Positions 43,009 to 49,357 of a stretch of 64,000 nt of DNA are shown piece by piece. The notes beneath the pieces were generated by a model. That model saw only the letters and a program-made list of their open reading frames with translations. It was not told the DNA's origin and did not search any database. Numbering within the stretch: position 1 is the first letter of the stretch; the number at the start of each line of letters is the position of its first letter. The translations under genes and the position numbers were made by a program. Source of the DNA: DASWOJ01 sp964250755 (GTDB lineage: Bacteria > Pseudomonadota > Alphaproteobacteria > Acetobacterales > Acetobacteraceae); NCBI GenBank assembly GCA_964250755.1, contig CAXUHB010000008.1:62001-126000 (forward strand), in the 5' to 3' direction.

Positions 43009-43893
43009 CTACGCCGCCTGCGCCATCCGACGTTCGGCCACCTGAGTCTTCATGGCCTTCTGCAGCTTCTCGAACGCTCGAACCTCGATCTGCCGCACGC
43101 GCTCCCGGCTGATGTTATATTGCTGGGAAAGGTCCTCCAGCGTAGTCGGGTTGTCCTTCAAGCGACGTTCGATAAGGATGTGCCGCTCGCGCTCGTTCAG
43201 CGTCTTCAGCGCGCCGCTCAGCAAGGCCTTGCGGCCCGTCAGCTCCTCGCGGTCGGCCAACTCGCTTTCCTGGCTGGCGCTCTCGTCCACCAGCCAATCC
43301 TGCCACTCGCCCTCACTGTCGGCGCGGACGGGGGCGTTCAGGCTGTTGTCCGGCGCCGCCAAGCGGCGGTTCATGCTGACCACGTCCTGCTCGGGCACAG
43401 CCAGCATGCGGGCGATCTTCGCCACCTGCTCCGGCTTCAGGTCGCCGTCCTCTATGGCCTGCATCTGGCCTTTCAGGCGGCGCAAGTTGAAGAACAGCTT
43501 TTTCTGCGCGGCGGTAGTGCCCATTTTCACCAAGGACCAGCTGTGCAGGATATACTCCTGAATCGCGGCCCTGATCCACCACATCGCGTAGGTTGCCAAG
43601 CGGAAGCCCCGGTCAGGGTCGAACCGCTTGACCGCCTGCATCATGCCGACGTTGCCCTCGCTGATCAGTTCGCCGACCGGCAGGCCGTAGCCGCGATAGC
43701 CCATCGCGATCTTGGCCACGAGGCGAAGGTGGGAGGTGACGAGCTTATGGGCCGCATCCATGTCCTCATGGTCGCGCCACTGGCGGGACAGCGCCAACTC
43801 CTCCTCGGGCGCAAGCATGGGGAACTTGCGTATCTCTTGCAGGTAGCGGGAGAGGTTGCCCTCGGGGGCAACGTTGATAACAGCAGCAGCCAT
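43009..43893 (-). CDS. rpoH: RNA polymerase heat-shock sigma factor (sigma-32)
   Basis: This 294-residue sigma-70-family factor directs heat-shock genes. Region 2: AAHKLVTSHLRLVAKIAMGY, then GLPVGELISEGNVGMMQAVK and FDPDRGFRLATYAMWWIRAA. The RpoH box reads AQKKLFFNLRRLKGQ. Region 4: LNERERHILIERRL and the HTH YNISRERVRQIEVRAFEKLQ. The ATG at 43893 gives the common N-terminus just ahead of NLSRYLQEIRKFPML; an ATG at 43995 would add 34 unconserved residues. The promoter at 44071-44099 gives a leader of roughly 170 nt, enough for a thermosensor-type structure. FtsH, a known RpoH protease, is encoded upstream in the window. Confidence 0.94.
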   Translation of the reverse strand: MAAAVINVAPEGNLSRYLQEIRKFPMLAPEEELALSRQWRDHEDMDAAHKLVTSHLRLVAKIAMGYRGYGLPVGELISEGNVGMMQAVKRFDPDRGFRLATYAMWWIRAAIQEYILHSWSLVKMGTTAAQKKLFFNLRRLKGQMQAIEDGDLKPEQVAKIARMLAVPEQDVVSMNRRLAAPDNSLNAPVRADSEGEWQDWLVDESASQESELADREELTGRKALLSGALKTLNERERHILIERRLKDNPTTLEDLSQQYNISRERVRQIEVRAFEKLQKAMKTQVAERRMAQAA

Positions 43894-44070
43894 TGGTTCG
43901 GCCTCACTCGTCAGTTGACGATCTGTAACCCTATACGGCGAGACAGACAGGTCAGTTGCGACGGAAACAGGAGCAGGCGCGACGATGTTCATCACGTCCC
44001 GGAGACCGCCCCGCAGCGGCTGAACCCCGGACAGACCCTAGCGCGGCACGCCCGCTGCGCCAGTCCGCAT

Positions 44071-44099
44071 CTTATACAGGACCGGCGCGGTCCTGTCAA
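44071..44099 (-). promoter_or_regulatory. Sigma-70 promoter of rpoH with a palindromic spacer
   Basis: On the minus strand TTGACA (44099-44094) and TATAAG (44076-44071) are exactly 17 nt apart, a near-consensus promoter. The spacer is a perfect inverted repeat: arms ACAGGACCG and CGGTCCTGT around GCG, running 44076-44096 and touching both hexamers. It resembles an operator built into the promoter. Confidence 0.85.
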
Positions 44100-44105
44100 A
44101 GCTGA

Positions 44106-45107
44106 TCAGAGGTCCTGGGGCATCCTGTCCAGGGCTGACACCAGCGCCGCCATGTCCGGCGGCATCGGACGCTCAAACGACAGCGGCACGCCCGTGCGCG
44201 GATGCGCGAACCCCAGCCGCGCAGCGTGCAGCGCCTGGCGTGGGAAGTCCAGCAGCGCCCCGCGGACCGGCCCCGCCAGCGACTTGGCCGCGACTGGCAC
44301 CCGCCGCAGATACACCGGGTCGCCGACCAGGGGGTGCCCGAGTCCCGCGAGATGGACCCTGATCTGGTGCGTCCGCCCTGTTGCCAGCACGCACTCCAGC
44401 AGCGCCGCCGCGGGCACCCAGGTGCGGAGCGTGCGGTAGCGGGTCAGCGCCGCCTTGCCGCCGCGCGCGACGACCGCCATTCGCTTGCGGTCCCGCGGGT
44501 CGCGTCCAATCGCGCCCTCAACTTCCCCGGACGCTGCGGCCGGCGTGCCCCAGGTGAGCGCGAGGTAGGCGCGATCCAGGTCGCGGGCCGCAAAGGCGGC
44601 GGATAGGCGGGCCAGCGCCGCTTCCGTCTTGGCCACGACCATGACCCCGCTGGTGTCCTTATCCAGGCGGTGGACAATGCCGGGACGGCGCTCCCCGCCG
44701 ATGCCGGGCAGGGCATCGCCGCAATGGGCCAGCAGGGCGTTGACCAGCGTGCCGTCCTCGTTGCCCGGCGCGGGATGCACGACCAGGCCGGCAGGCTTGT
44801 CGAGCACGATCAGGTCCCCGTCCTCGTATAGGATTGGGAACGGGATTGCCTGGGGCAACGGAACCGCGGAGGCCAGAGCCGGGCGCTGCACGGCAAAGCG
44901 GGCGCCGGGCAGCACGGCCTCGGCGGGTTCGCGGGCCAGGTGTCCATCGCGCCGGACGGCGCCGTCCTGCATCAGGGCCTTGACGCGGGTGCGCGACAGG
45001 GTGCCGATGGCGTCCGCCAGGAAGCGGTCGGTGCGTTGCCCGGCGGCGTCCGGTCCGGCCACAACTTCGATCCGGTCCGGCAGGATGCCTGATATGGGGT
45101 CAGACAT
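44106..45107 (-). CDS. rluD: RluA-family 23S rRNA pseudouridine synthase
   Basis: This 333-residue enzyme has an N-terminal S4 RNA-binding domain (QRTDRFLADAIGTLSRTRVK) and the catalytic domain with IVHRLDKDTSGVMVVAKT (active-site Asp), GRTHQIRVHLAGLGHPLVGD and the terminal RQALHAARLGF. This resembles RluD more than RluA or RluC in size and order, but the exact target uridines are inferred. The gene ends 7 nt before the rpoH promoter; many alphaproteobacteria have rluD next to rpoH. Confidence 0.88.
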   Translation of the reverse strand: MSDPISGILPDRIEVVAGPDAAGQRTDRFLADAIGTLSRTRVKALMQDGAVRRDGHLAREPAEAVLPGARFAVQRPALASAVPLPQAIPFPILYEDGDLIVLDKPAGLVVHPAPGNEDGTLVNALLAHCGDALPGIGGERRPGIVHRLDKDTSGVMVVAKTEAALARLSAAFAARDLDRAYLALTWGTPAAASGEVEGAIGRDPRDRKRMAVVARGGKAALTRYRTLRTWVPAAALLECVLATGRTHQIRVHLAGLGHPLVGDPVYLRRVPVAAKSLAGPVRGALLDFPRQALHAARLGFAHPRTGVPLSFERPMPPDMAALVSALDRMPQDL

Positions 45108-45121
45108 GGAGGGGATTGCGG

Positions 45122-45394
45122 GTGCGCGGGCTGAAATTTGCGGTGGTGGCCATGGGAGTCCTGATCGTCGCGGGGGTCATCATGCTGTTCACCGTGCTGG
45201 CGCAGCGCATGTCGTCCGTTGCCGGGCCGATTGCGAGTGCCAAGCTGGACGAGCCAATCGGGACGGTGATTGCGGGCATCTCCGCTGCGCCGGATCGGCT
45301 GATGGTGCAGTTGCGGGGCGGCGGGCCGGACCGCGTAGTCGTCGTGGACATCCGCACCGGCCATGTGCTCGGCCGGGTCGAGCTGGCGCACTGA
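45122..45394 (+). CDS. Small single-pass membrane protein
   Basis: This 90-residue protein has one N-terminal membrane segment (FAVVAMGVLIVAGVIMLFTV, about 6-27) and a small soluble domain ending in a WD-like strand pair (VVVVDIRTGHVLGRVELAH). GGAGGGG stands before GTG at 45122; a TTG at 45116 is a possible alternative. It is divergent from rluD with only 14 nt between them, and the following gene overlaps its stop codon. Small membrane proteins in this position are common in alphaproteobacteria, function unknown. Confidence 0.75.
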   Translation: MRGLKFAVVAMGVLIVAGVIMLFTVLAQRMSSVAGPIASAKLDEPIGTVIAGISAAPDRLMVQLRGGGPDRVVVVDIRTGHVLGRVELAH

Positions 45395-45564
45395 TGGCCC
45401 ACTTGAAAGCCACCCTGCCCACGAAGCTCTGCACAGCGTGCGGGCGTCCGTTCACATGGCGCAAGAAGTGGGCGAGGACGTGGGACGACGTGCGATATTG
45501 CTCGGACGCATGCCGGACGGGGAAGAGGGAGGCCGCACGGCGCAAGTCCGGTAAAGAGGGTTGA
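45394..45564 (+). CDS. DUF2256-type zinc-ribbon-like small protein
   Basis: This 56-residue protein has the typical C-x2-C...C-x3-C arrangement KLCTACGRPFTWRKKWARTW followed by DDVRYCSDACR. It matches the short DUF2256 family often found near photolyases and tRNA genes. The ATG at 45394 overlaps the stop of the preceding gene by 1 nt (TGATG). It is Lys/Arg-rich and may bind nucleic acid; that is inference. The -35 element of the tRNA promoter lies over its stop codon. Confidence 0.82.
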   Translation: MAHLKATLPTKLCTACGRPFTWRKKWARTWDDVRYCSDACRTGKREAARRKSGKEG

Positions 45565-45589
45565 TCTGCCCGCAGCCCTGCCCTAGATA
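45561..45589 (+). promoter_or_regulatory. Sigma-70 promoter of tRNA-Glu
   Basis: TTGATC (45561-45566) and TAGATA (45584-45589) with a 17-nt spacer; the tRNA begins 14 nt after the -10 element. The -35 box shares bases with the stop codon of the small zinc-ribbon gene. Confidence 0.75.
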
Positions 45590-45603
45590 ACCCGCCTGGC
45601 CAC

Positions 45604-45679
45604 GTCCTGTTCGTCTAGAGGCCTAGGACACCGCCCTCTCACGGCGGTAACAGGGGTTCGAATCCCCTACGGGACGCCA
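45604..45679 (+). tRNA. tRNA-Glu (anticodon CUC)
   Basis: The 7-bp acceptor stem GTCCTGT/ACGGGAC holds one G-U pair. The anticodon stem CCGCC/GGCGG closes the loop CTCTCAC with anticodon CTC at 45638-45640. The T arm GGGG-TTCGAAT-CCCC and an encoded CCA (45677-45679) are present. The CUC anticodon reads GAG, the preferred Glu codon in such GC-rich genomes, and complements the usual UUC isoacceptor. Confidence 0.95.
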
Positions 45680-46204
45680 CCAACCTTCTCAAGAGAAGAC
45701 AAGCCTGCCTGGTTTGGGCGATAGCCGCCCAGACTTCTCGACGCCTAACCAGGGCCGGCAACGGACTGTGCCGCGCGGGGTCAGTAGGCTGTTTTGCCCT
45801 CAAGGTTCGGGGCCAGTCTCGCCGCGGCGTTGGCCGGCGATATACTCAGCAAGTTTTGCTGTGTTCACGATGTTCCCTCGAGTGGTCCCGGCGCACGTCA
45901 CCAAATGGCAATACACATCGGATGCCGCATGACGTAAGCAGGAGCATCTTGTCGAGGGAACCCTCAATCAGGCACTCATCCCTTGCAAGCCCTCGATCAA
46001 CGATTTAGGGCATGACTCTGCCGTGCTGTATCAGTTTAAGAGCGTCGTTCGGGTCACTCTGCCCCATGTGGACTCCCCACGGCTTCGCATCGGCCAGGGA
46101 CGGCATGGAAGTGGGCCAGCGCACCACGCTGATCCCGCTGGAAAACTGGCCGGGTTTGCTGGACAAGCTGGGCCGATGCAGCTTTCGATCCTGCGAGCAC
46201 CGGT
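45680..46204. other. 525-bp gap after tRNA-Glu with lower GC content
   Basis: There is no convincing gene. The first 50 bp contain two small hairpins (CTTCTC/GAGAAG at 45685-45698 and TGGGCG/CGCCCA at 45715-45731), possibly the end of the tRNA transcript. A 90-bp unit with 10-bp inverted ends lies at 45872-45961. The composition is visibly AT-richer than the rest of the window, as in leftover mobile or foreign DNA, but no tRNA 3' repeat or transposase is recognisable. Confidence 0.6.
45872..45961. repeat. MITE-like 90-bp unit with 10-bp inverted ends
   Basis: GTTCCCTCGA at 45872-45881 and TCGAGGGAAC at 45952-45961 are exact inverted repeats around 70 bp with no gene. No flanking target duplication is obvious. 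Confidence 0.5.
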
Positions 46205-46912
46205 ATGGCTTTGATGGCCCGCGCTGCGCGGCGGGACGTCCTGGCCGCCACGCCGCTGTTCCAGCACCTGGATAAGGTGGAGCTGGATGCCTTGGCCGAG
46301 TTGGCGACCGAACGGCAGGTTGCGCGCGACGGCGTCGTGGTGCGGCGCGGGGACACCGGAGACAGCCTGCTCGTCCTGGTCCACGGCCGCTTGCGCGCGG
46401 GAACGACGTCCGCCGACGGGCGGGAGGTCACGATCGGCCTGATGGAGCCGGGCGCTGTCCTAGGGGAGATTGCGCTGCTGGACGGGCGGCCGCGCAGCAT
46501 GGACGTCGTTGCAATGCTGGATAGCCTGCTGCTGCAAGTGGAGCGCGCGAGCTTTCTGCCCTTCCTGCGCGCGCGTCCGGAGCTGATGCTGCGGCTGATG
46601 GACCTGCTTTGCGACCGGCTGCGCCGGGCCAGCGCGGCATACGAGGATGTGGCGCTGGCACCGCTGCCGTCCCGGCTGGCGCGGCTGCTGCTGGCGCTGG
46701 CAGGCACGCACGGTGCGCCGGGGCCGGACGGCATACGACTGCGGCTGCGCCTATCGCAACGCGACCTCGGGGCGCAGGTCGCCGCAACGCGGGAGCGGGT
46801 CAACAAGCAGTTGCGCCAGTGGCATGATGCCGGCGTGCTGGGGGAGCGGGATGGCCATCTGATCCTGCGCCGCCCCGACGCGCTGCGCGCCATGCTGGAA
46901 CTGCGCGAGTAG
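46205..46912 (+). CDS. Crp/Fnr-family transcriptional regulator
   Basis: This 235-residue regulator has an N-terminal cyclic-nucleotide-binding-like beta roll (about 15-125: FQHLDKVELDALAEL, VRRGDTGDSLLVLVHGRLRA, GAVLGEIALLDGRPRSMDVV) and a C-terminal winged HTH (about 170-225) with LSQRDLGAQVAATRERVNKQ, then LRQW. There are no N-terminal cysteines, so it is not an oxygen-sensing FNR. The effector is unknown. An ATG two codons later (MARAARRDVL) is also possible. Confidence 0.87.
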   Translation: MALMARAARRDVLAATPLFQHLDKVELDALAELATERQVARDGVVVRRGDTGDSLLVLVHGRLRAGTTSADGREVTIGLMEPGAVLGEIALLDGRPRSMDVVAMLDSLLLQVERASFLPFLRARPELMLRLMDLLCDRLRRASAAYEDVALAPLPSRLARLLLALAGTHGAPGPDGIRLRLRLSQRDLGAQVAATRERVNKQLRQWHDAGVLGERDGHLILRRPDALRAMLELRE

Positions 46913-46922
46913 GCCGCCGCTG

Positions 46923-47453
46923 TCATGCAGGGCTGATGCGGACCAGAAGGGCGACGGACATACACGCCGCAATCGCAGCGGCGTCCAGCAGGGTGTCGCC
47001 GGGTCCGGCGGAGCCGTCTGAGGACCGCAGCTCCCCAGACCAGCAATGGACCGCAGTGCCGCTGGGCAGGGGGTCTCCGGCTGCGAGGCGCAAAACCAGG
47101 ACCTCGGCGCTGTGCCGCCCCCGTGCTGTGACCACGTTGAACGCCCGCCCTGTGCCCCCGCCCACACGGCACCGCGTCCGGGCCTCGCCTGGGAAGGCGC
47201 GCGGCACCAGAAGTGGGGAGAGCGTAAACGGGCCGTCGTCATGGGACAGGGTGATGCCCTCACCCAGGACCGGCGTGAACACCCGGTCGAACCCGGCATA
47301 GTCGGAGAAGTCGCAATCACCCGCCAGCTCCGCTAGGCTCACCTGCCACAGCAGGGCGCCATCTCCGCTGGCCACGGTCACGACGTCCCGGCTGATGCCT
47401 AGGCCGTTGCGCCACGGCGCTGCCGCAAGATCGGCGAACCGCCGCAAGGTCAC
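46923..47453 (-). CDS. hutD: HutD/Ves-family cupin
   Basis: This 176-residue protein has the bicupin-like HutD pattern: LAAAPWRNGLGISRDV near the start, LLWQVSLAELAGDCDFSDYAGFDR (read as WQVS-AE followed by FS-Y-G-DR) and a final C-terminal strand set. HutD accompanies histidine-utilisation genes in some bacteria, but none are here, so the role may be general. GTG at 47453 follows GGGGGAG by 7 nt; a longer frame to 47492 would overlap the divergent gene. Confidence 0.8.
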   Translation of the reverse strand: MTLRRFADLAAAPWRNGLGISRDVVTVASGDGALLWQVSLAELAGDCDFSDYAGFDRVFTPVLGEGITLSHDDGPFTLSPLLVPRAFPGEARTRCRVGGGTGRAFNVVTARGRHSAEVLVLRLAAGDPLPSGTAVHCWSGELRSSDGSAGPGDTLLDAAAIAACMSVALLVRISPA

Positions 47454-47479
47454 GAATGCTCCCCCGAGAAGGACCCGCA

Positions 47480-47770
47480 ATGACGTTCCCAACGACGCCC
47501 GGCGACCTGAAGCGCCTGGACCAGCCGCCGGCCTCCCCTGCGCTGCAAGCCCTGTGGTGGGCCGCCCGGGACGACTGGGAGCGGGCGCACGAGGCCGCGC
47601 AGTCCGACGTCGGACAGGATGCGGCCTGGGTCCATGCTTACCTGCATCGGGTAGAAGGCGACCCCGAGAACGCTAGCTACTGGTATCGCCAGGCGCACCA
47701 GCCCGCTTGTACCCTGCCGCTGGACGCCGAGTGGGAGGCCATCGCACGCGCATTGCTGCATCAGGGCTGA
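47480..47770 (+). CDS. Conserved hypothetical protein (96 aa)
   Basis: I recognise the general type but not a function: a short cytoplasmic helical protein with LQALWWAARDDWERAHEAAQ and, after it, DAAWVHAYLHRVEGDPENAS followed by YWYRQAHQP. These look like two TPR-like helix pairs. AAGGA lies before the ATG at 47480. Its last 10 bp overlap the 3' end of the M20 peptidase gene. It is divergent from hutD, with 26 nt between the start codons. Confidence 0.75.
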   Translation: MTFPTTPGDLKRLDQPPASPALQALWWAARDDWERAHEAAQSDVGQDAAWVHAYLHRVEGDPENASYWYRQAHQPACTLPLDAEWEAIARALLHQG

Positions 47771-49152
47771 ACCGCCCCCAGCCGCCCCAGCAAGCGGGCA
47801 TGGGCGCGCATCCCGTGATGGAAGCAGCGCCAGTCAAATTTCTCGTTGGGGCTGTGGACCTGGTCGTCGTCCAGGCCGAAGCCCATCAGCAGGCTGTCCA
47901 GGCCGAGCAGCCGGCGCATGGACTCCACCACCGGGATGCTGCCGCCGCAGCCGATCAGCACGGCGGGGCGGTCGTATTCCTCTTGCAGCGCCGCCTGCGC
48001 CTCCTGCACCCAGCGGCTGTTTGATTGCACCTCAACGCCCGGGGCCGCGCCGAACTCCTCGATCACGGCGCGGGCGTCGGGTGGCAGGCGGGCCTGCACG
48101 AAGTCGCGGAACGACTGCACGACCTGCGCGGGGTCCTGCCCGGGCACGAGCCGGAAGGACACCTTGGCCCCGGCCTGTGCGGCGATGACCGTCTTGCTGC
48201 CCGGCCCGGCGTAGCCGCCCCACAGGCCGTTCACGTCGCAAGACGGGCGTGCCCATAACCGCTCCAACCCGCCGCGCCCGCGCTCGCCCGCCGGCGCGGA
48301 CAGGCCGATGCCGCCGAGGAACCCGGCTTCGTCGAAGCCCAGCGCCGCCCACTCCGCGGCCTGCGCGGCGGGCAGCTCGGCCACGCCATCGTAGAAGCCC
48401 GGCAGTTGGATACGCCCGTCCGCATCGTGCAGGTCCGCCAGAATGCGGGCCAGCAGCGTCGCCGGGTTGAGGGCGGAGCCACCGTACATGCCGGAGTGCA
48501 GGTCCCGCGACGCCGCATGAAGCACGACCTGCATGTAGGCGATGCCGCGCAGGCGCGTCGTGATGGCCGGGGTGTTGATGTCCCACATCCCGGTGTCGCT
48601 GATGACGGCCACGTCGGCGCGTAGCGCGTCCCGGTGCATAACGAGGAACGGCTCCAGGTTCTCGCTGCTGACCTCCTCCTCGCCTTCCACCAGCACCGTC
48701 ACTCGGCAGGGCAGGGCGCCGTGGACGGCGTGCCAGGCGCGCAGGGCCTCCAGCCACATCATCACCTGCCCCTTGTCGTCCACGGCGCCGCGGGCGACGA
48801 CGCGGGGGCCGTTCGGGCCGTTTGCCATCACGGGGTCGAAGGGCGGGCTGTCCCACAACTCCAGCGGTTCCGCCGGCTGCACGTCGTAGTGGCCGTAGAA
48901 CAGCAGGTGCGGCGCGTGGGCGCCGGGGCCGGGGTGGTGGCCGAGCACGATGGGGTGGCCAGGGGTGTCATGCACCTGGGCGTCGAAGCCCATGCTTGCC
49001 AGGTGGTCCTGCACCCAGGCCGCCGCGGCGGCGCAGTCCCCGGCGTGTGCGGGCTGGGCGCTGACGCTGGGGATGCGGAGGAAGCTGAACCAGCGTTCCC
49101 GCGCGGCGTCCAGGTTGGCTTCGATGTGGTCTAGCACGGGTTGAGTCTGCAT
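47761..49152 (-). CDS. M20-family dipeptidase
   Basis: This 463-residue cytoplasmic zinc peptidase has the two-metal site signature: LLFYGHYDVQPAEP at about 85 (His, Asp), GAVDDKGQVMMWLEAL at about 120, LVEGEEEVSSENLEPF at about 155 (catalytic Glu pair), ISDTGMWD and the final VHSPNEKFDW (His). A lid/dimerisation domain lies at about 205-340. It resembles carnosine/beta-Ala dipeptidase-like members of the M20A/M20C group; substrate is unknown. Confidence 0.9.
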   Translation of the reverse strand: MQTQPVLDHIEANLDAARERWFSFLRIPSVSAQPAHAGDCAAAAAWVQDHLASMGFDAQVHDTPGHPIVLGHHPGPGAHAPHLLFYGHYDVQPAEPLELWDSPPFDPVMANGPNGPRVVARGAVDDKGQVMMWLEALRAWHAVHGALPCRVTVLVEGEEEVSSENLEPFLVMHRDALRADVAVISDTGMWDINTPAITTRLRGIAYMQVVLHAASRDLHSGMYGGSALNPATLLARILADLHDADGRIQLPGFYDGVAELPAAQAAEWAALGFDEAGFLGGIGLSAPAGERGRGGLERLWARPSCDVNGLWGGYAGPGSKTVIAAQAGAKVSFRLVPGQDPAQVVQSFRDFVQARLPPDARAVIEEFGAAPGVEVQSNSRWVQEAQAALQEEYDRPAVLIGCGGSIPVVESMRRLLGLDSLLMGFGLDDDQVHSPNEKFDWRCFHHGMRAHARLLGRLGAVQP

Positions 49153-49202
49153 GGACGCACCATGCCGAGGGCGGCGGCGGACGGCTAGGGTCGGCAGGTC
49201 TG

Positions 49203-49239
49203 CCCCCTATCCCTCCGGGAGAGGGTTGGGGTGAGGGGG
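49203..49239 (+). repeat. REP-like palindrome, copy 6 (left half of a doublet)
   Basis: CCCTATCCCTCCGGGAGAGG followed by GTTGGGGTGAGGGGGG, the family consensus, between the M20 gene and the dehydrogenase gene. It faces copy 7 across about 75 nt. Confidence 0.85.
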
Positions 49240-49313
49240 GTCTTGCGGCGCTGACGCTACCGAAACGGGACCAAGCGATGCCAACACCGGCAGTGCCCCG
49301 CTCCGCAACCAAG

Positions 49314-49344
49314 GCCCCCTCACCCCAGCCCTCTCCCAGAGGAG
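49314..49344 (-). repeat. REP-like palindrome, copy 7 (right half of a doublet)
   Basis: CCCCCTCACCCCAGCCCTCT and then CCCAGAGGAGG on the plus strand is the reversed consensus. With copy 6 it repeats the inverted-doublet arrangement seen at 22.4 kb. It ends 14 nt beyond the dehydrogenase stop codon. Confidence 0.85.
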
Positions 49345-49357
49345 GAAAGCAGAAACT

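Noticed and set aside
42593..43045. A 150-codon frame in the purA-rpoH gap
   Set aside because: It runs through a terminator and into the antisense of rpoH, has no ribosome binding site or motif, and is Ser/Arg/Cys-rich.
45714..45932. A 72-codon frame after tRNA-Glu
   Set aside because: No ribosome binding site, crosses one end of the inverted-repeat unit and shows no conserved pattern; treated as part of a remnant region.
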